Part shown: piece by piece, positions 12,182-24,100 of the stretch
How the letters are laid out: every line of letters begins with the position of its first letter
Position numbering within the stretch: position 1 is the stretch's first letter
Origin: Phanerodontia chrysosporium
Taxonomy: Eukaryota > Basidiomycota > Agaricomycetes > Polyporales > Phanerochaetaceae
Direction of reading: 5' to 3'
Assembly: GCA_001910725.1 (NCBI GenBank)
Contig: MJGA01000003.1
Location: 124,001 to 188,000 of the forward strand
DNA: 64,000 nt
The notes under the pieces: model-generated
The model's database searches: none
Told to the model about the DNA's origin: nothing
What the model saw: only the letters and a program-made list of their open reading frames with translations
Made by a program: the position numbers and the translations under genes

Positions 12182-13832
12182 CTATGAATCCAAGATGAGT
12201 TCCTCCACCACGCGTTCAAGCATTTCTCGCGTTACTTCAAGTTGAGGGTCGTTCATGCCATGGAGTTGCAGCTTGCGCACAGCGCAGGTCTGCCGACGTG
12301 CGTCCAACGCACGGGCGAGGTGGAACCACTCGTTGCCAATCCCAGGAGGGGACGCCGGAACGCATTCGAGGGAGAGTACCTCGAGGTGCGGCAGCTCCTC
12401 GGCCCACGCAAGGACAGCGGTGACGAAGGCAAGGGTAAAGCCCGAGAGGCGTAGCATTTTCACATGCGGCATTGTCGCCAGCATGCATCGCACGGCGTCC
12501 GCAAACTCCACAGACGGCGGACGCACGTCGCGGATCCATGCGGACTCGATGTTGGCAAGCGGCAGACGCGAGATGCTATCGTAGAGGTGTGCACCCGCGA
12601 TCTGCAAAAGGCAAAAATTGAGCACCGGTGGGACGCTTGCGGATCCTGGAGAGTCCGACAGGCTACCACTCCAAGGTTTGAAGGTGGAAGTTGGGAAGAT
12701 GAGCGAACGGTTCCATGCCCGGAGCGACACTTTGTTACTTGATAGTTCGCTACCCGACAGCATCACGGTGCGTAGGCTTGTTCGCGTTTGGGAGACTTTC
12801 CTCGCAATCGGAGACAGATAGGCTGTGTAATCCAGGGCAGTCCACTGCGTAAAGTGGTTCTTATTGCCTGCCACATTGGTCCACTCTAGGATGGGAAGCG
12901 ACAAGGATATATGGGCAGGAAAAGACATGGTGTCCAATAGAGAAATACACGCATGGGCACTCACTGCTAGCTCGAGAGATTGCAGTTGCGGCAAGCGTAT
13001 GTAGGTATCAGGAGCAACGGTGTCGTCGGTCCATTGAAGACGAAGCTGCAAGCGAGTAAGATGGGGCATGGCTTGCAGCGCTCGGGCGACCTCGCGGACG
13101 TTGTGCCTGCCCGTTGCACTATGGAGGGGATACTGAAGACAATGGATTTCGAGATTCCGAAGCGAAGTGAATGTTCGCAAATCTACCCAAGGGCAGGCAA
13201 TGCCATAAAGAGTCAACTCCTCAAGAATGGTAGGGCTGCATAGAGGCAGGGGTTGTCGATCCACTCTCGGGGAGCCAGAGGATTTGACGTGTACGACGAG
13301 GAATAGTCGACGAAGGCTGGGCATGTGGGGCCAGAGTAACATCGCGCCAGCGTACTTTTCTTCCGAACATTGCAAGACAATGGATGCGATCCTATTTGCC
13401 GCTGAGCATAGTATAGCGCTGAAGCGGTCGAGGATGGCGCTGTCAAGGCCGGTGTTATCAACTGTAAGACAATGGAAAGGACGTGCCAATCGCGGCCCAA
13501 TATCTGTGAGGCAGGTGAGCGAGAGCGGAGCGTTGCCAGAACGCTCAAGCAGGGTGTCGAGAAGCGGCCCTTTAGCGCGATGCACTAAGACGTGGGCAAA
13601 GCGTTGCGCATGCATTGACGACAGCCCTCCAATGCCGACATACATGAGACAGCGAGATCCAGCCATATGCGTGGGAGTCGGCGTGATGTGGCCCAAGGGC
13701 GATGTATCCGAAGATACGCGCAAGCAGCTCGTCTGGTAGGGTTTGTATAGAGCTCGATCCGTAGAACTGTACGGACTCCGACCGCAAATCGCGAGCCCAC
13801 CGTCTCGGGAGCGTTTGAGCAGTCTGCCTCAT
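12182..13832 (-). CDS. F-box/leucine-rich-type protein 3 (frame break)
   Basis: Third array member. The F-box is in one frame from 13832 (IQTLPDELLARIFGYIALGP, then LSHVCRHWRAVVNACATLC). The leucine-rich remainder is in another frame from about 13590 (HRAKGPLLDTLLERSGNAPL through VVEELILDS). The two overlap at the GGG run at 13594-13596, where an indel restores the pattern seen in the neighbouring paralogues (F-box, then a Trp-containing turn, then the LLD-LLERS helix). The landmark TMSFPAHISLSLPILEWTN matches gene 2. It is either a consensus error or a recent pseudogene. Taken alone, the downstream frame would lack an F-box. Confidence 0.75.
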
Positions 13833-14235
13833 GTGGCAGGTCCCCTACTAAAGCTACCGGGTAGGATTAAGGTGTCAGGGATATGAGTCTCTCATATATC
13901 GGTCCTAACGCACCGGGTACCTCTTAGCCAGCCGGAAGGTCTCGCAGACGATTCGGGTGGGAATCGGGACCTGGTATGTGACCTTATGGTACGAAGAGTT
14001 CAGCCCAATTACACACAAGAACGAATTGCCTGTATGAACCTTGGATACTTACGACGACGAGGCCGAGGAGAGCCTCAAAGACTCGGTGAGTGCTGGGATC
14101 CCGAAGTGTCCCGGGTCCTGGGTAGTTACAATCAGTGTGGCGTCTAGCATCCGGGGTCTTGGGCTCCGTCTTCCTACTGCACCACGCGCGAGCATCTTCA
14201 CAGTTATGCGTACTGCGTCCAATAGTCCACGGCAC
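13833..14235. other. gene-free spacer
   Basis: Divergent region between F-box gene 3 (-) and a small membrane-protein gene (+). A short acidic reading (DDEAEESLKDSV, about 14052-14087) might be part of an upstream exon, but I could not join it. No RNA gene or repeat is visible. Confidence 0.4.
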
Positions 14236-14560
14236 ATGTCCTCAAAGTCCGGCTCAGGATCCTTTGACAAGACACCCAGGTCCTTCCGTGATGTCCCCGT
14301 GAGTAGGCGGTCCATTTGGGAGTCATGGGCAGGTACGCGACATGCACAATACCCTCGTATTCCCTTCAATTCAGCTCTATCGCACAGTGTTGCCTGCAAA
14401 AACTCGTCTTAGAATATCACTTGCTATTACCGGCTTTGCTGCCCTGGGTCTTTTCATGTCCGACCAACTTGAGAAGAGCCTACCCCCGCGCGCTCGACCC
14501 CTCCCGCTCAAAGCGAACCGGCAAGTGCATGAAGATGAAACCAATGATATTGCTGCATGA
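14236..14560 (+). CDS. small single-pass membrane protein, unknown
   Basis: A two-exon gene of about 89 residues. Exon 1 runs from ATG at 14236 (MSSKSGSGSFDKTPRSF) to WESWA. A GT-AG intron (about 14335-14391) follows, and exon 2 continues LPAKTRLRISLAITGFAALG, a clear hydrophobic segment, then FMSDQLEKSLPPRARP and a TGA at 14558-14560. The basic and hydroxyl-rich N-terminus before one short membrane span resembles small mitochondrial inner-membrane or assembly proteins, but I cannot name a family. Its stop codon lies five bases from the end of the convergent gene at 14566. Confidence 0.6.
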
Positions 14561-14565
14561 CCTCT

Positions 14566-15540
14566 CTACTCGATTCCTCCATACGGATCCACCAGGGTCG
14601 TTGCGGGTGAAGGCGGCACCGCGCGGGAGTTGCTTCTCATCAGGGACGTTGATCGCGCGAGAGGCTGTTCAACGTAGCGAGTGGAGGGTGCTGGTGTCAG
14701 GATGCCAAGGCCATGCCCGTAGTTGTTGAAATGGATAGGTTGTGGTGCGTACAAGTTGTTTGTGGCGAATCCCGACCCGATACCCGTCATGTTCTCTACG
14801 GGGGCCTTCTCCAGTTCGCCGTAGTCGCGTGTTACGCGCTTTGCGCGCGCAGGCGGCGGTAGCGACGGGTAGCGGTCGTTGTCGCGCGCCATGCGGATCT
14901 CCCAGCCAGCTTTCTCCCAGTCCGGCACGAGCTCCTCGACATGGTCGACATCCCGTCGCTTCTTCCGCCATACCAAGTCGCGCATGAACCCCCACCACTG
15001 GTCGAAGAATACCGCGAGCAGCAGGATCGCGGCAACTGCGCTGAAGGAGATAACGGCCACACCGATGATCTTCCACTCCTCGGATCCACGGTTAATGGAC
15101 TGTCCCACTGAAGGAGTCGGGGAATGTGTTGGGACGATGTAGGAATTCGACGAAGTCGCTGGTGTCAATATGGCGGAGGTATGCAATTCAAACGTTGATG
15201 TTGGAGTAGTACTAACGGTACTAGAAGTCGTTGACGAGAGACTTGAAGTAGGTAATGAATGTGATGCAGACGAAGTTGCCTGAGCTTTCGAGTTCGATCC
15301 AAGCGTGGTCAGAAGGTCGGCTAGCGAGACACTTCCAGTTGAGAGAGCCGGGTGCGTCGTATGTTCAGCGGCATGTTCACTTGCATGTTCCCCGTGGGCT
15401 TCTGGCGGTGCTGCTGGTTGGATAGTTTGAAAGGGATCGAAGACTCCGTCGAGGGCTCGCTTTTTGCTAGGCGTAGGGATGGCAGAGGCGACAGAGCAGA
15501 GGATTAGATTCAGAAGAACCAGAAGACGAAGCGGTCTCAT
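14566..15540 (-). CDS. single-pass type I membrane protein, unknown
   Basis: The frame is open from 15744, but the Met at 15540 begins a proper signal peptide (MRPLRLLVLLNLILCSVASA), so I choose that start and a length of 324 residues. A mucin-like Ser/Thr-rich ectodomain follows (SLPTSSLSSTTSSTVSTTPT), then a membrane span (IIGVAVISFSAVAAILLLAV) and a Lys/Arg stop-transfer (WRKKRRDVDHVEELVPDWEK). The cytoplasmic tail is polar and ends LVDPYGGIE. This architecture resembles fungal wall-stress sensors or SKG6-like axial proteins in form only; no domain is recognised. It is intronless. Confidence 0.72.
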   Translation of the reverse strand: MRPLRLLVLLNLILCSVASAIPTPSKKRALDGVFDPFQTIQPAAPPEAHGEHASEHAAEHTTHPALSTGSVSLADLLTTLGSNSKAQATSSASHSLPTSSLSSTTSSTVSTTPTSTFELHTSAILTPATSSNSYIVPTHSPTPSVGQSINRGSEEWKIIGVAVISFSAVAAILLLAVFFDQWWGFMRDLVWRKKRRDVDHVEELVPDWEKAGWEIRMARDNDRYPSLPPPARAKRVTRDYGELEKAPVENMTGIGSGFATNNLYAPQPIHFNNYGHGLGILTPAPSTRYVEQPLARSTSLMRSNSRAVPPSPATTLVDPYGGIE

Positions 15541-16514
15541 CGGAGTAGCTTTTGCGTGTCGCGACTCGCTAACGACATGAACAGGTGCCGTGTACGAGAG
15601 AACGGGAAGATAAACGAAGACCAGCTTCAGCGGGAGATAGTCCTGGAGAGAACTGTGGTACTCTTGAACACACCTGGTGCGACGACAGGTTTGGTTCGGT
15701 TGGCCCCGATCACACTTCCCTTCGATCGAACCGATCCTTGCCACACTTCGTCCTCGACCGCTACCGCGCGAGTTGACGAGTTATCGTGACCCTGGTGCAA
15801 AGCCATGCACGAGTGTTCAGCTGAATTATGCCACAGCAGTCGCTTTACCGGGACCGTGACTGCTTGGCAGACGCTAATCCGCGGACAGGTGAGTCTGAGC
15901 AGTCACCAGGGTTTGGCGTGTTTACCTCACAGTATCCAAGGTTCCCGCAAGCCGCGGTCACGCGAATTTCTGACTCGCGCTTAGCGGTGGAGGTCAAGCT
16001 TCTCTCTCCGCAGCGCTCGTCCGGACCGTACCGATCTCCTAGCGAAAAACACATCTGCTATCTCTACCAATAGCAGTGCAGACATCAAGCACCTCTTCAC
16101 AGAGAGTCATGTGGAACTACACACCATGTCAAATATAGCTGGGAGGAGAACACTCCGATAGGCAGTCGTTATTGGTGAACCTAACTCTAATGCAAAGGCA
16201 AATCGCTGAGCCCCGGCTCAACGACATAGTTCTCAAGGTATGTCCATTCAGACTTCAATGCATGGTGTGCGGCGGTTCATATGGGGCTTCTATACCTTTC
16301 ACAAGACCAGCTATCTCGCCCAGAGGGATTAGGCACGGGTCACTCTGATGCTTCTATACCGGAGTTCTAGGAACTGGAGCACGTTCACACTACATCGGCT
16401 TCACTAAACGTAGAGCATCTTGACAGGGCATTTCTCGTATTCCGAGGTCGGCCCGACTGATATGAAGCCTAGGATAGCTGCTTATTGCGTCGTAGGTCCC
16501 CGCCACATCCCAAC
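15541..16514. other. long spacer, nothing recognised
   Basis: Nearly 1 kb between the divergent membrane-protein gene (-) and the aspartic protease (+). It must contain both promoters. I see no TATA box I would trust, no RNA gene and no repeat. Confidence 0.45.
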
Positions 16515-18321
16515 ATGCTTGCCGGCTCGGCCCTGTTCACCGCGCTCATCCTGGCACTCGCAGCTGCAGCAAATCCCATCTTGACTGCGCACAATGGGCT
16601 TGTCCGACTGCCTTTCGCGAAGCGTGTGAACACCACCGGCACTATCTCGCTACATGCGCGCGACCAAGTGCGCGTGCATCACCTGAAGGAACTGGCCGCT
16701 CACGAACGGCTGCCGCGCCGCCCGCCGCCAGTGTCAAGTTCGCAAAGGCCGCTGCTGCCAGTGTCCGGGCGACGAACCAGGCTGTGGACTACGTCGTCAA
16801 TGTGCGTCTCTTTTGGCCCGGTCATGGGTCCTCGTAACAATACTAACATGACGGCGTCGCGTAGGTTGGCGTCGGGAGCCCAGCGACCACATGTAAGTCG
16901 CATTCTCGCAAAGCTGAGACTATCGTCTTCATGGGTTTGCAGATTCCCTTCTCGTCGACACGGGAAGCTCCAACACGTGGGTGGGTGCTGGCAAGCGCTA
17001 CGTCAAGACGAAGACGTCAGTACAAACAAAAGACCGTGTGGTAGGTCTTTGGCATGCACTACGGAAGAGATGCTAATGGAATGCCAGTCCGTTACCTACG
17101 GCTCGGGCGCATTCGTGGGCACGGAGTTCACAGACACCGTCACTTTGGCTTCAGGCCTGGTTATCAGTAGCCAGTCCATTGGTGTCGCTAGTGCGTCTGA
17201 AGGCTTTGATGGCGTAGACGGTATATTAGGGTATGTACTTCTCCAGTATGTGTATATAATAATTTTCTTATACCCGGGCCCCGTTAGAATTGGTCCCGTC
17301 GACCTCACTCTCGGACCCTTAGTCCTCACACATCCTCCAGTATTTCGACTGGCAAGCTACAGCTATACCTCTTCTGTGGATTGTATGCTGACGAGATCCG
17401 TCCCTCTTGCAGTGACGGACAACCTTTCGTCTCAGAAGAAGATCCCGCAACATCTCGTGGCGGTATCATTTGAGCCTACGACATCAGAGTCTATCACCAA
17501 CGGAGAACTAACCTTCGGAGGCACGGACTCCAAGAAGTTCACAGGAAAGATAAGCTTCGCGTAAGTGAACAGTGAGAGGCCGTTGCACACATGCACTGAC
17601 CGCGGATGCAGCCCTATCACGAAGACATCACCGGCCTCGGAGTTCTGGTGCGTCCAAGGGACGTCGTAGAGAGATATCACCTTTTTAACATCCCTCTTCA
17701 GGGGCGTAGACGAAAGCATCACTTACGGTAGCTCTTCTGGAACGAGCATCCTCAGCAAGACGGCAGGCATCGTCGATACCGGGACCACGCTACTGCTTTT
17801 GGCCTCGGGTACTGCGCCTATCAGGTATCCTACGATGTCACTCTGACCTTCTCCCATGCAGATGCCTTCAGTCGCTACCAAAAGGCAACGGGTGCTGTCA
17901 TGGACGAGACCACTGGCCTCCTTCGTCTTACTACCTCCCAATTTGCCAAGCTGAAGAGCCTGTTCTTCCACATAAACGGCGTGACCTTCGAACTTACAGC
18001 TAACGCGCAGGCGTGGCCGGTGAGCGCACATAAGATCAGAGGTGGCATCCATACTCAGTGTTATCGTTGTAGAGGGCTCTGAACACGGCTATTGGCGGTA
18101 CAACTAATGCGGTATATCTCATTGTCGGGGACCTGGGCACACCTACAGGTGAAGGACTCGACTTTGTGAACGGCCAGGTCTTCCTGGAGCGCTTCTATTC
18201 CGTTTTCGTACGTATACCCTTTCTCGTCGCGGCCGTACCTCTCAACAACGACTCCTAGGACACTGCTAACAAGCGGGTGGGATTCGCTACGACTTCGTTT
18301 ACGCATGCCACGACGAACTAA
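16515..18321 (+). CDS. secreted aspartic protease, polyporopepsin-like (two frame breaks)
   Basis: A pepsin-family (A1) endopeptidase. The start at 16515 gives the signal peptide MLAGSALFTALILALAAAAN; an upstream in-frame Met at 16485 would precede it. After a propeptide the mature enzyme shows VDYVVNVGVGSPATTYSLLV with first catalytic Asp in LVDTGSSNTWVGAGKRYV (about 16950), SVTYGSGAFVGTEF, DGVDGILG, then the second catalytic Asp in TAGIVDTGTTLLLLASDAF (about 17765) and LIVGDLGTPTGEGLDFVNG; it ends FTHATTN. It closely resembles polyporopepsin. Single bases seem missing near 16703 (between AAH and AASVKFAK) and at 17313 (between LTLG and TLSPHTSSSIST). The intron at 17352-17412 has a GC donor. 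Both breaks may be consensus errors. Confidence 0.87.
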
Positions 18322-18373
18322 AGCCTCACGATATTCCGTCATGTTATATTTATGATGTATGCAAACGTAGAAC

Positions 18374-20356
18374 CTATTCCCTACGCTGGACTATGACCGG
18401 CAGCTCGCCTACTTTGAACCCGAACTGGTCCTCGAGCGCGTCCTCGAACGCGCGTGGAACGTAACCCTCCGGGAAGCGCAAATCGAGTGTGTGCATGAGG
18501 TGACACAGCAGCATGCGCATCTCTTGCATCGCGACGTTCTTACCGACGCAGTTGTACGGGCCGAACGAGAACGGCACGAAGGCGTTCGCGTTGTGCGTGA
18601 GCGGCTCGTCCGCGTGCTCGAGACCCTCCGCGACAAGCCATCGCTCCGGCCAGAACGTGTCTGGGTGCGAAAAGTTGCGTGGGTCGCGCTGAATGGACCA
18701 GAAGTGGAACTTGGTCGCAGTGCCTTCGGGATGTAGCTGTGCGATAAGGGTTAGCGTGTCTGCGAGCTGCGCTCTTGGGCTTGCGTACTATTTGCCAATG
18801 AGTCTGTCACCTTTGCCTGGGGCAGGCGCGCGTTGAGTGCCGCTAGGGGTGGCAGGGAAGAGCCGGAGGCCTTCGTTTCTGATACGGTTAGTTAGTGGTC
18901 GTGAAATTCACTCGATGTACTCGAGGCTTACATGGTTGCCTCGAGATAATGCATGTCTTTGTAATGTTTCGGGTTCAGAGGATCCTCGCCCCGGGGATAG
19001 AACTTGTCAACCTCCTGTTGCAGGCGATGGTACGTCGTTGGATTACACAGCAACGAGTAAAGTATTGTCGCTGTCACGATTGCTGTCGTATCGGACCCCG
19101 CGATCAGCGCAAGTACCCCATCTGACACAACGATGGGTCTCGGTGGGGTGACCTTCTCGGCTCCATCTTCATTGCTCTGTATGTTGCATGAGACGTCCCA
19201 ATTGTAGCATCATCGGTATGTCATGACTGACCAGGTAGTAGAAGAGATCCCTCGCTTTGGAACCCGAGTCGTAGCGCTGCTTAGCACGGTCGAATGCCAT
19301 TTTCCGCATGCGTTTCAGGTCCTTCCCCACGTTGGGCAACATGGATGCATAGTAGGAGACCCATGGAACCTCGCCATAGACGGCACTGACGCTGCATACT
19401 GTTATGAGCAAAATGGTTGTCGTAGTTGCGCCACACTCACTCTAATCCACGGTGTACAACATCCCAGAGACCATCTTCGTCCTTGCCGTCCCGAAGCATC
19501 TCGGTCCAGCCGCCGTACCTGAAAAGCAATGAGTGAGTAGAGGTATTGAGTTACTATTTCAACGTGTACCTACACCATGTCGCCCATGAAGTCGTAACTA
19601 TGTAGTGTTATTATAGTAACAACGGTGGGCGGGCGTGAACAAGTAGACTCACGTAAAATAACCAATCCATTTCGCGATGTCGACAACTTGCCCCTGTCGA
19701 TCCGCAAGAGCACTGACCAACTGGTGGACACGTCCGTAGATAAGCGGCTCGTACTCTTTCAGTGCGGTGGCACTGAATGCCCGGTTCCAAGGCCTGCGTC
19801 GCTGCATATGGTACGCGTGGTCCCTGGCACCCACCATAGCTGGGATGGGTGAGTACATGAAGCGGCCATCCCACACTTTGACTCCATGTCAGCTCGGAAG
19901 GGAAGACTTCATGTCGGCCGTGCTTACTAGGTCCCTTCGGGAGGCCTTGAGATCCCAGCCCGGAGGAAATGCATGATGCATCGCGTATGCTCACATCGTT
20001 GGCCCTACGGGAAAAGTGAGCACAGTAGAGACAACGCTGAGCCTGAGGTGCGAGTCACCTATTCTGACTATGTCGCCGTATTGATCGTGTAGGCGTCTTA
20101 CATAGAGGTGTTGCTTTCCAGTGTGTACGTGATAGGCATGCCACCACTTCGTGATCTTTGCCGCAAGAGGTCCTGGGTACCGCGCCAGGGGGTGGAACGG
20201 GGAGATGCGATAGATGACGATAGAGGAGACGAGCACGGTGTAGAATGTGGCGAACGCGGTCGCCAACCCCTTCGTCAAGCTAAGATGGGAAGCAAAGAGC
20301 AGGCTGAGGCAAGCCGGGACCAAGAAAAGCAGGAAGGCCACAATGGGGAGCTTCAT
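18374..20356 (-). CDS. cytochrome P450 monooxygenase
   Basis: A microsomal heme-thiolate monooxygenase. The N-terminal anchor is MKLPIVAFLLFLVPACLSLL, followed by a proline hinge (YPGPLAAKITKWW). Joining exons gives GLPKGPMWDGRFMYSPIPAM, the I-helix AGSDTTAIV (about 19100), the K-helix NEGLRLFPATPSG with its ExxR pair, PERW, and the heme motif PFSFGPYNCVGKN (about 18550) with the cysteine ligand. It ends LPVIVQRRE. At least six short introns are needed and the joined frame seems intact where I checked (an ATG codon is split across the intron near 19880-19930). The family resembles fungal P450s of secondary or xenobiotic metabolism; I do not assign a CYP number. It is convergent with the protease gene, 52 bases apart. 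Confidence 0.88.
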
Positions 20357-21192
20357 CGGCTCCCATCGCTTGAATATCAGGTGTACGACCTGCGTCGTTT
20401 ATTAGCTCCGTGGACCTGAGTAATGTCTTCGATACACACGATTGCTGCACAAGCGGTCACAACAAAACTATCGGGTAAGGATAACAGTGTTGGTGAGCCC
20501 TGCGGATCGAAAAAGCTCTTGAGTCTTCTTGAGAGCAAGCTTGTGTCTGTCATGAGGAAGTAGGGAGGATACGATTGGGCCAGTGCATCTTCGCCTGAGC
20601 CTTTTTTATGTCAGCGCTGGACAGTCCCGTTGAAAGCACGAAACACGAAGAAATGGGTCAAACATAGCTGACGCCGCTATGACGGTTCAGCACACTGTCA
20701 GCCTCCGCAAGATGAGGAGCCGCTCCGCTCTCTGAGACAGCAGCGTTCACACCTGAAGTCATTCAGTACTATTAGCACGACGAACTCTGTGATATGACAA
20801 GAAAGTGTTCAGATGACTCACCAATTCGCCGACGGGAACACAGCTCCGCTACAGAACTTCCTTTCGCTGCAGGCATCGCAGCGACTGCGTTAAATGCGGA
20901 GCGCCTGACTGGCAGCAGTGAACCTGAAGAACGTTTCAGAATGCAGTTCCACAGCGGAGCACGCTGGCGGGACCGCCCATGGCAGCTCCTAGGAGATATC
21001 TTGGGACCGCCATTGCTCTGAACGGCAAATTCGCGCGCTGACAAAGGTCTTACAAGCGTCGCAACAGCGAAATCGGACCGTAAAGGGACGACGTCGGGGT
21101 GACGACGCTAAGACGTCTCTAGATGTTATCATACATTCCACCGGTTGTACACTTCCTCCTGATGAATAGGTAATATACGCTGACTGGACCCT
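20357..21192. other. gene-free spacer
   Basis: P450 upstream region and 3' flank of the myosin gene. Neither strand carries a frame I would call, and no repeat stands out. Confidence 0.45.
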
Positions 21193-24100
21193 CTACTCGT
21201 CTTCTGCGATTCGCTGCGCACGTCTTGCCAGCTGCAAATGCAAATCAGTTCCAAGACCTAAACAGTAAAGCGACTTCACACATACAGCGGCTGCCAAGTC
21301 CATCTGTCCGGGAGCAGCGGCAGGCTTAGCCGCACCTCCAGGTCTCGGGGCTGCTGGAGCAGCAGGCGGTCTTGGCGCCGTCGGAACCGGTGGCTTGCCT
21401 CCAGGCTTTGGTGCGCCGGGCTTAGTGGCGACTGGAGGCGCAGGAGGCTTCGGCTTGTTCGCCAGTGGCGGCGGCGGGGGTTTACTCGCGAGAGAACTTC
21501 CCGGGCGAGAATTTGCTGGTGTGCTATCCTCTGACTCATTGTGCGCCGCCAAGTTCTTCTTCCACGGAGCAGCGGACCCATTCGCGGGAGCCATACCAGG
21601 GAAAACGGACACTGGCTTCGCAGACGAATCAGCAGATACTGACTTCGGAACAATCTTCGGCGCCGCAGGAGCAGCAGGGGCAGCGGGCACAGCTGAGGCT
21701 CTCTTTGCCCCTGCGCCAGGAGGCGGCGGCGGAGGCGGCGGCGGGGGAGCCGCTGCTTTGGGCTTGGGCGGGACAAGTTCGAGGTAGTTGTTTGGCGCCC
21801 ATCCTTCCTTGCCATCCTTCTTGACCAGCCACCAGCCATTGTCGTCCTTCTCAACAAGCTCGACAATGTCGTCTTTCTTGAGAGTCATCTCTCCCTCCTG
21901 ACCCTCAAACGCGAACTTTGCCTTGTATAGCTCGACATCCGGTTCAGGCGGCGGCGGCGGTGGGGGAGCCGCAGCGCGAGGCGGAGGTGGGGGCACTCGT
22001 GAAGCCCCCGATGCAGTTGATGTAGTTAACGCGGTAGGAGCGACAGGTGCGGGTGGTGGTTTCACCGCAGATGTCGTTGATTTGCCTGGCAGAGGTTGAG
22101 AAGCAGGCTTCGGTCTCGAGGTTGCAGGTTTCTATAATCTACCATCAGCATATGTTACGGATATAAGTTGTGAAGCCTTACATCTGGGCCACCCCTCTTG
22201 AGCAGCTTGCCCTGCGTGATCGGCCGAACAACGCCTTCCTTACGCTTCGGTACGGGGCGTGAAAGGCTGCCTGGAGGTTCTCCCGACGGAACTTGCACGG
22301 TGTGACTCTTGTAGTTGTCGTCGCTCTTCACCATGTCGTTCTTGACGAACTTGACAGCATCCTTCTTCTCCTTCTTTTTGGTATATTCGATCCTGCAAGA
22401 TGCGATACGGTCAATAAGATAGCTTCTCGCGATATAAATCTGACGTACGTTGGCCAATAAGGACTTGGATCGAACCGGAAGTGAGTGTCAGGAGATGCGT
22501 GGTGAGCTCGGTCTTGAACACGCAGTGGATAAGAGGATCGCCTTCCTCTGTGGGCCCGAGGTTTAGCGCCTAGGACATTGAAAGTGAGCAAAACTACGTC
22601 AGTTTCCCATGAAATGTTAGCTTACCATCCAGTCATCCTGCAAGTTGGACATCGAGATTGACTTGATGCTGCTGAGACTGAGTTTACGCTCAACGGTGAT
22701 GCTAGTAGTGCCATCCTTTGCCTGGGAGTTGACCAGGATGTATAACGTCTTCGCCGTCTGCAAGCGAAAGGGTGAGCGCGTTACATGTACAACAGATGGA
22801 AAGACTTACAACAACCAGGTATCGAGGGCTCAGCTTACTCGTGCGACCGAACTTCGAGACCAAAACTTGGCAGCGCGAGCTGAAGACCACCTTCTCCGAG
22901 GTCCCACACGCCGCCAGGAGCTCTTCACCAAGGGAGCTCTTGCCGTTGCAGTCGAGATAGTCGCCCATGAACCGCCTGAGCCCGAGCAAACTGAAGCGAC
23001 GCCGCTCCTTGCGGCCGGCGATGATCTGGTGGCCGTAGTCGCGGACCTTGGCGTACTCGATGCCCTCCTTGTTATTCTTCCAGAAGCGCTGGATGCGGCG
23101 CGCGCACTCGTGCTTGTAGCGCATGTAGTTGCGCCACGCGCGCTGGATGCGCCCCGCCATGTTGTGCCAATAGCGGTCGCGCATCGTCTCGAGCGCGAAC
23201 AGCGTCTCGGGGCTCTTGATGAACGCCTTCGTAACACCCATCTGCCACTCCTCGCGTGCGATGCCCGTGTCGAGGAGGATGCGTTCGCAGCCAGACTTGG
23301 CGTCGCCCTGCCAGGTGTACTCGCCGGCATACGACGTCGCTGGTGATAGCAGATAGAACCGCTCGACGATCTTCTCGAAGGTGTTCCTGTACGCGAAACC
23401 AGCACGTCTGACGCGGATGTTTTCTTGAAGACCCAGATATTTGATTTGATGCAACACCGCCTTGGTATCGTACTCGGTTGAGCTACGGTTCTGGTTTGGC
23501 TTGATCGTACGAATGTATGACGGTTGGCAGCGCATGAGGTTCTCGACAAGGGCTTGCGCGGATTGCTGTGATACGATGTGAGCGAATAACCAATGGTGTC
23601 TCTGATTCAACGCACCTTGATCCTGTCACCGGCAGTAGGAGGCCTCTTCTTGCTGTTCGGGTCGGGACGTTCAGGAAAGAGCGCCTGCAAGAACTGGTTA
23701 CCGCTAGTGCCGATGAGGTCAAGGAGGTCCTTGAGCAACAGATCCTTGTTCTTGTCGGTCATGCCTGCAACGTTGTACATGACATCTCCGGCATAGTGCT
23801 TGATCAGGAACTGGGCGCCACGAGCCTCGAAGTGGGGGTTCGAAGAGAGAGCCGCGGTACGTTGAATGAAGCTGTTGTCTGCCGCAGTAGGGTCGGCATG
23901 CGCAGTCGCACACGCGTCGTTGAGCGCGGCGAAAATGCCAGGTGGCCTGCGCTCCTCGATAAGGTCGCACACGATCTTGTTGTTGAAGTACTTGATCGGC
24001 GTCCACTTGATCTGTTCTCGGACATACTCTTCCTGTTCGCTCTTCAACGTAAGCTCAATGAAGATCTGTTGCAGCTTCTCGTTGACGTAGTTGATGCAAA

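Noticed and set aside
16515..20356. Secondary-metabolite cluster around the P450
   Set aside because: There is no polyketide, peptide or terpene synthase and no transporter or regulator nearby; neighbours are a protease and a myosin.
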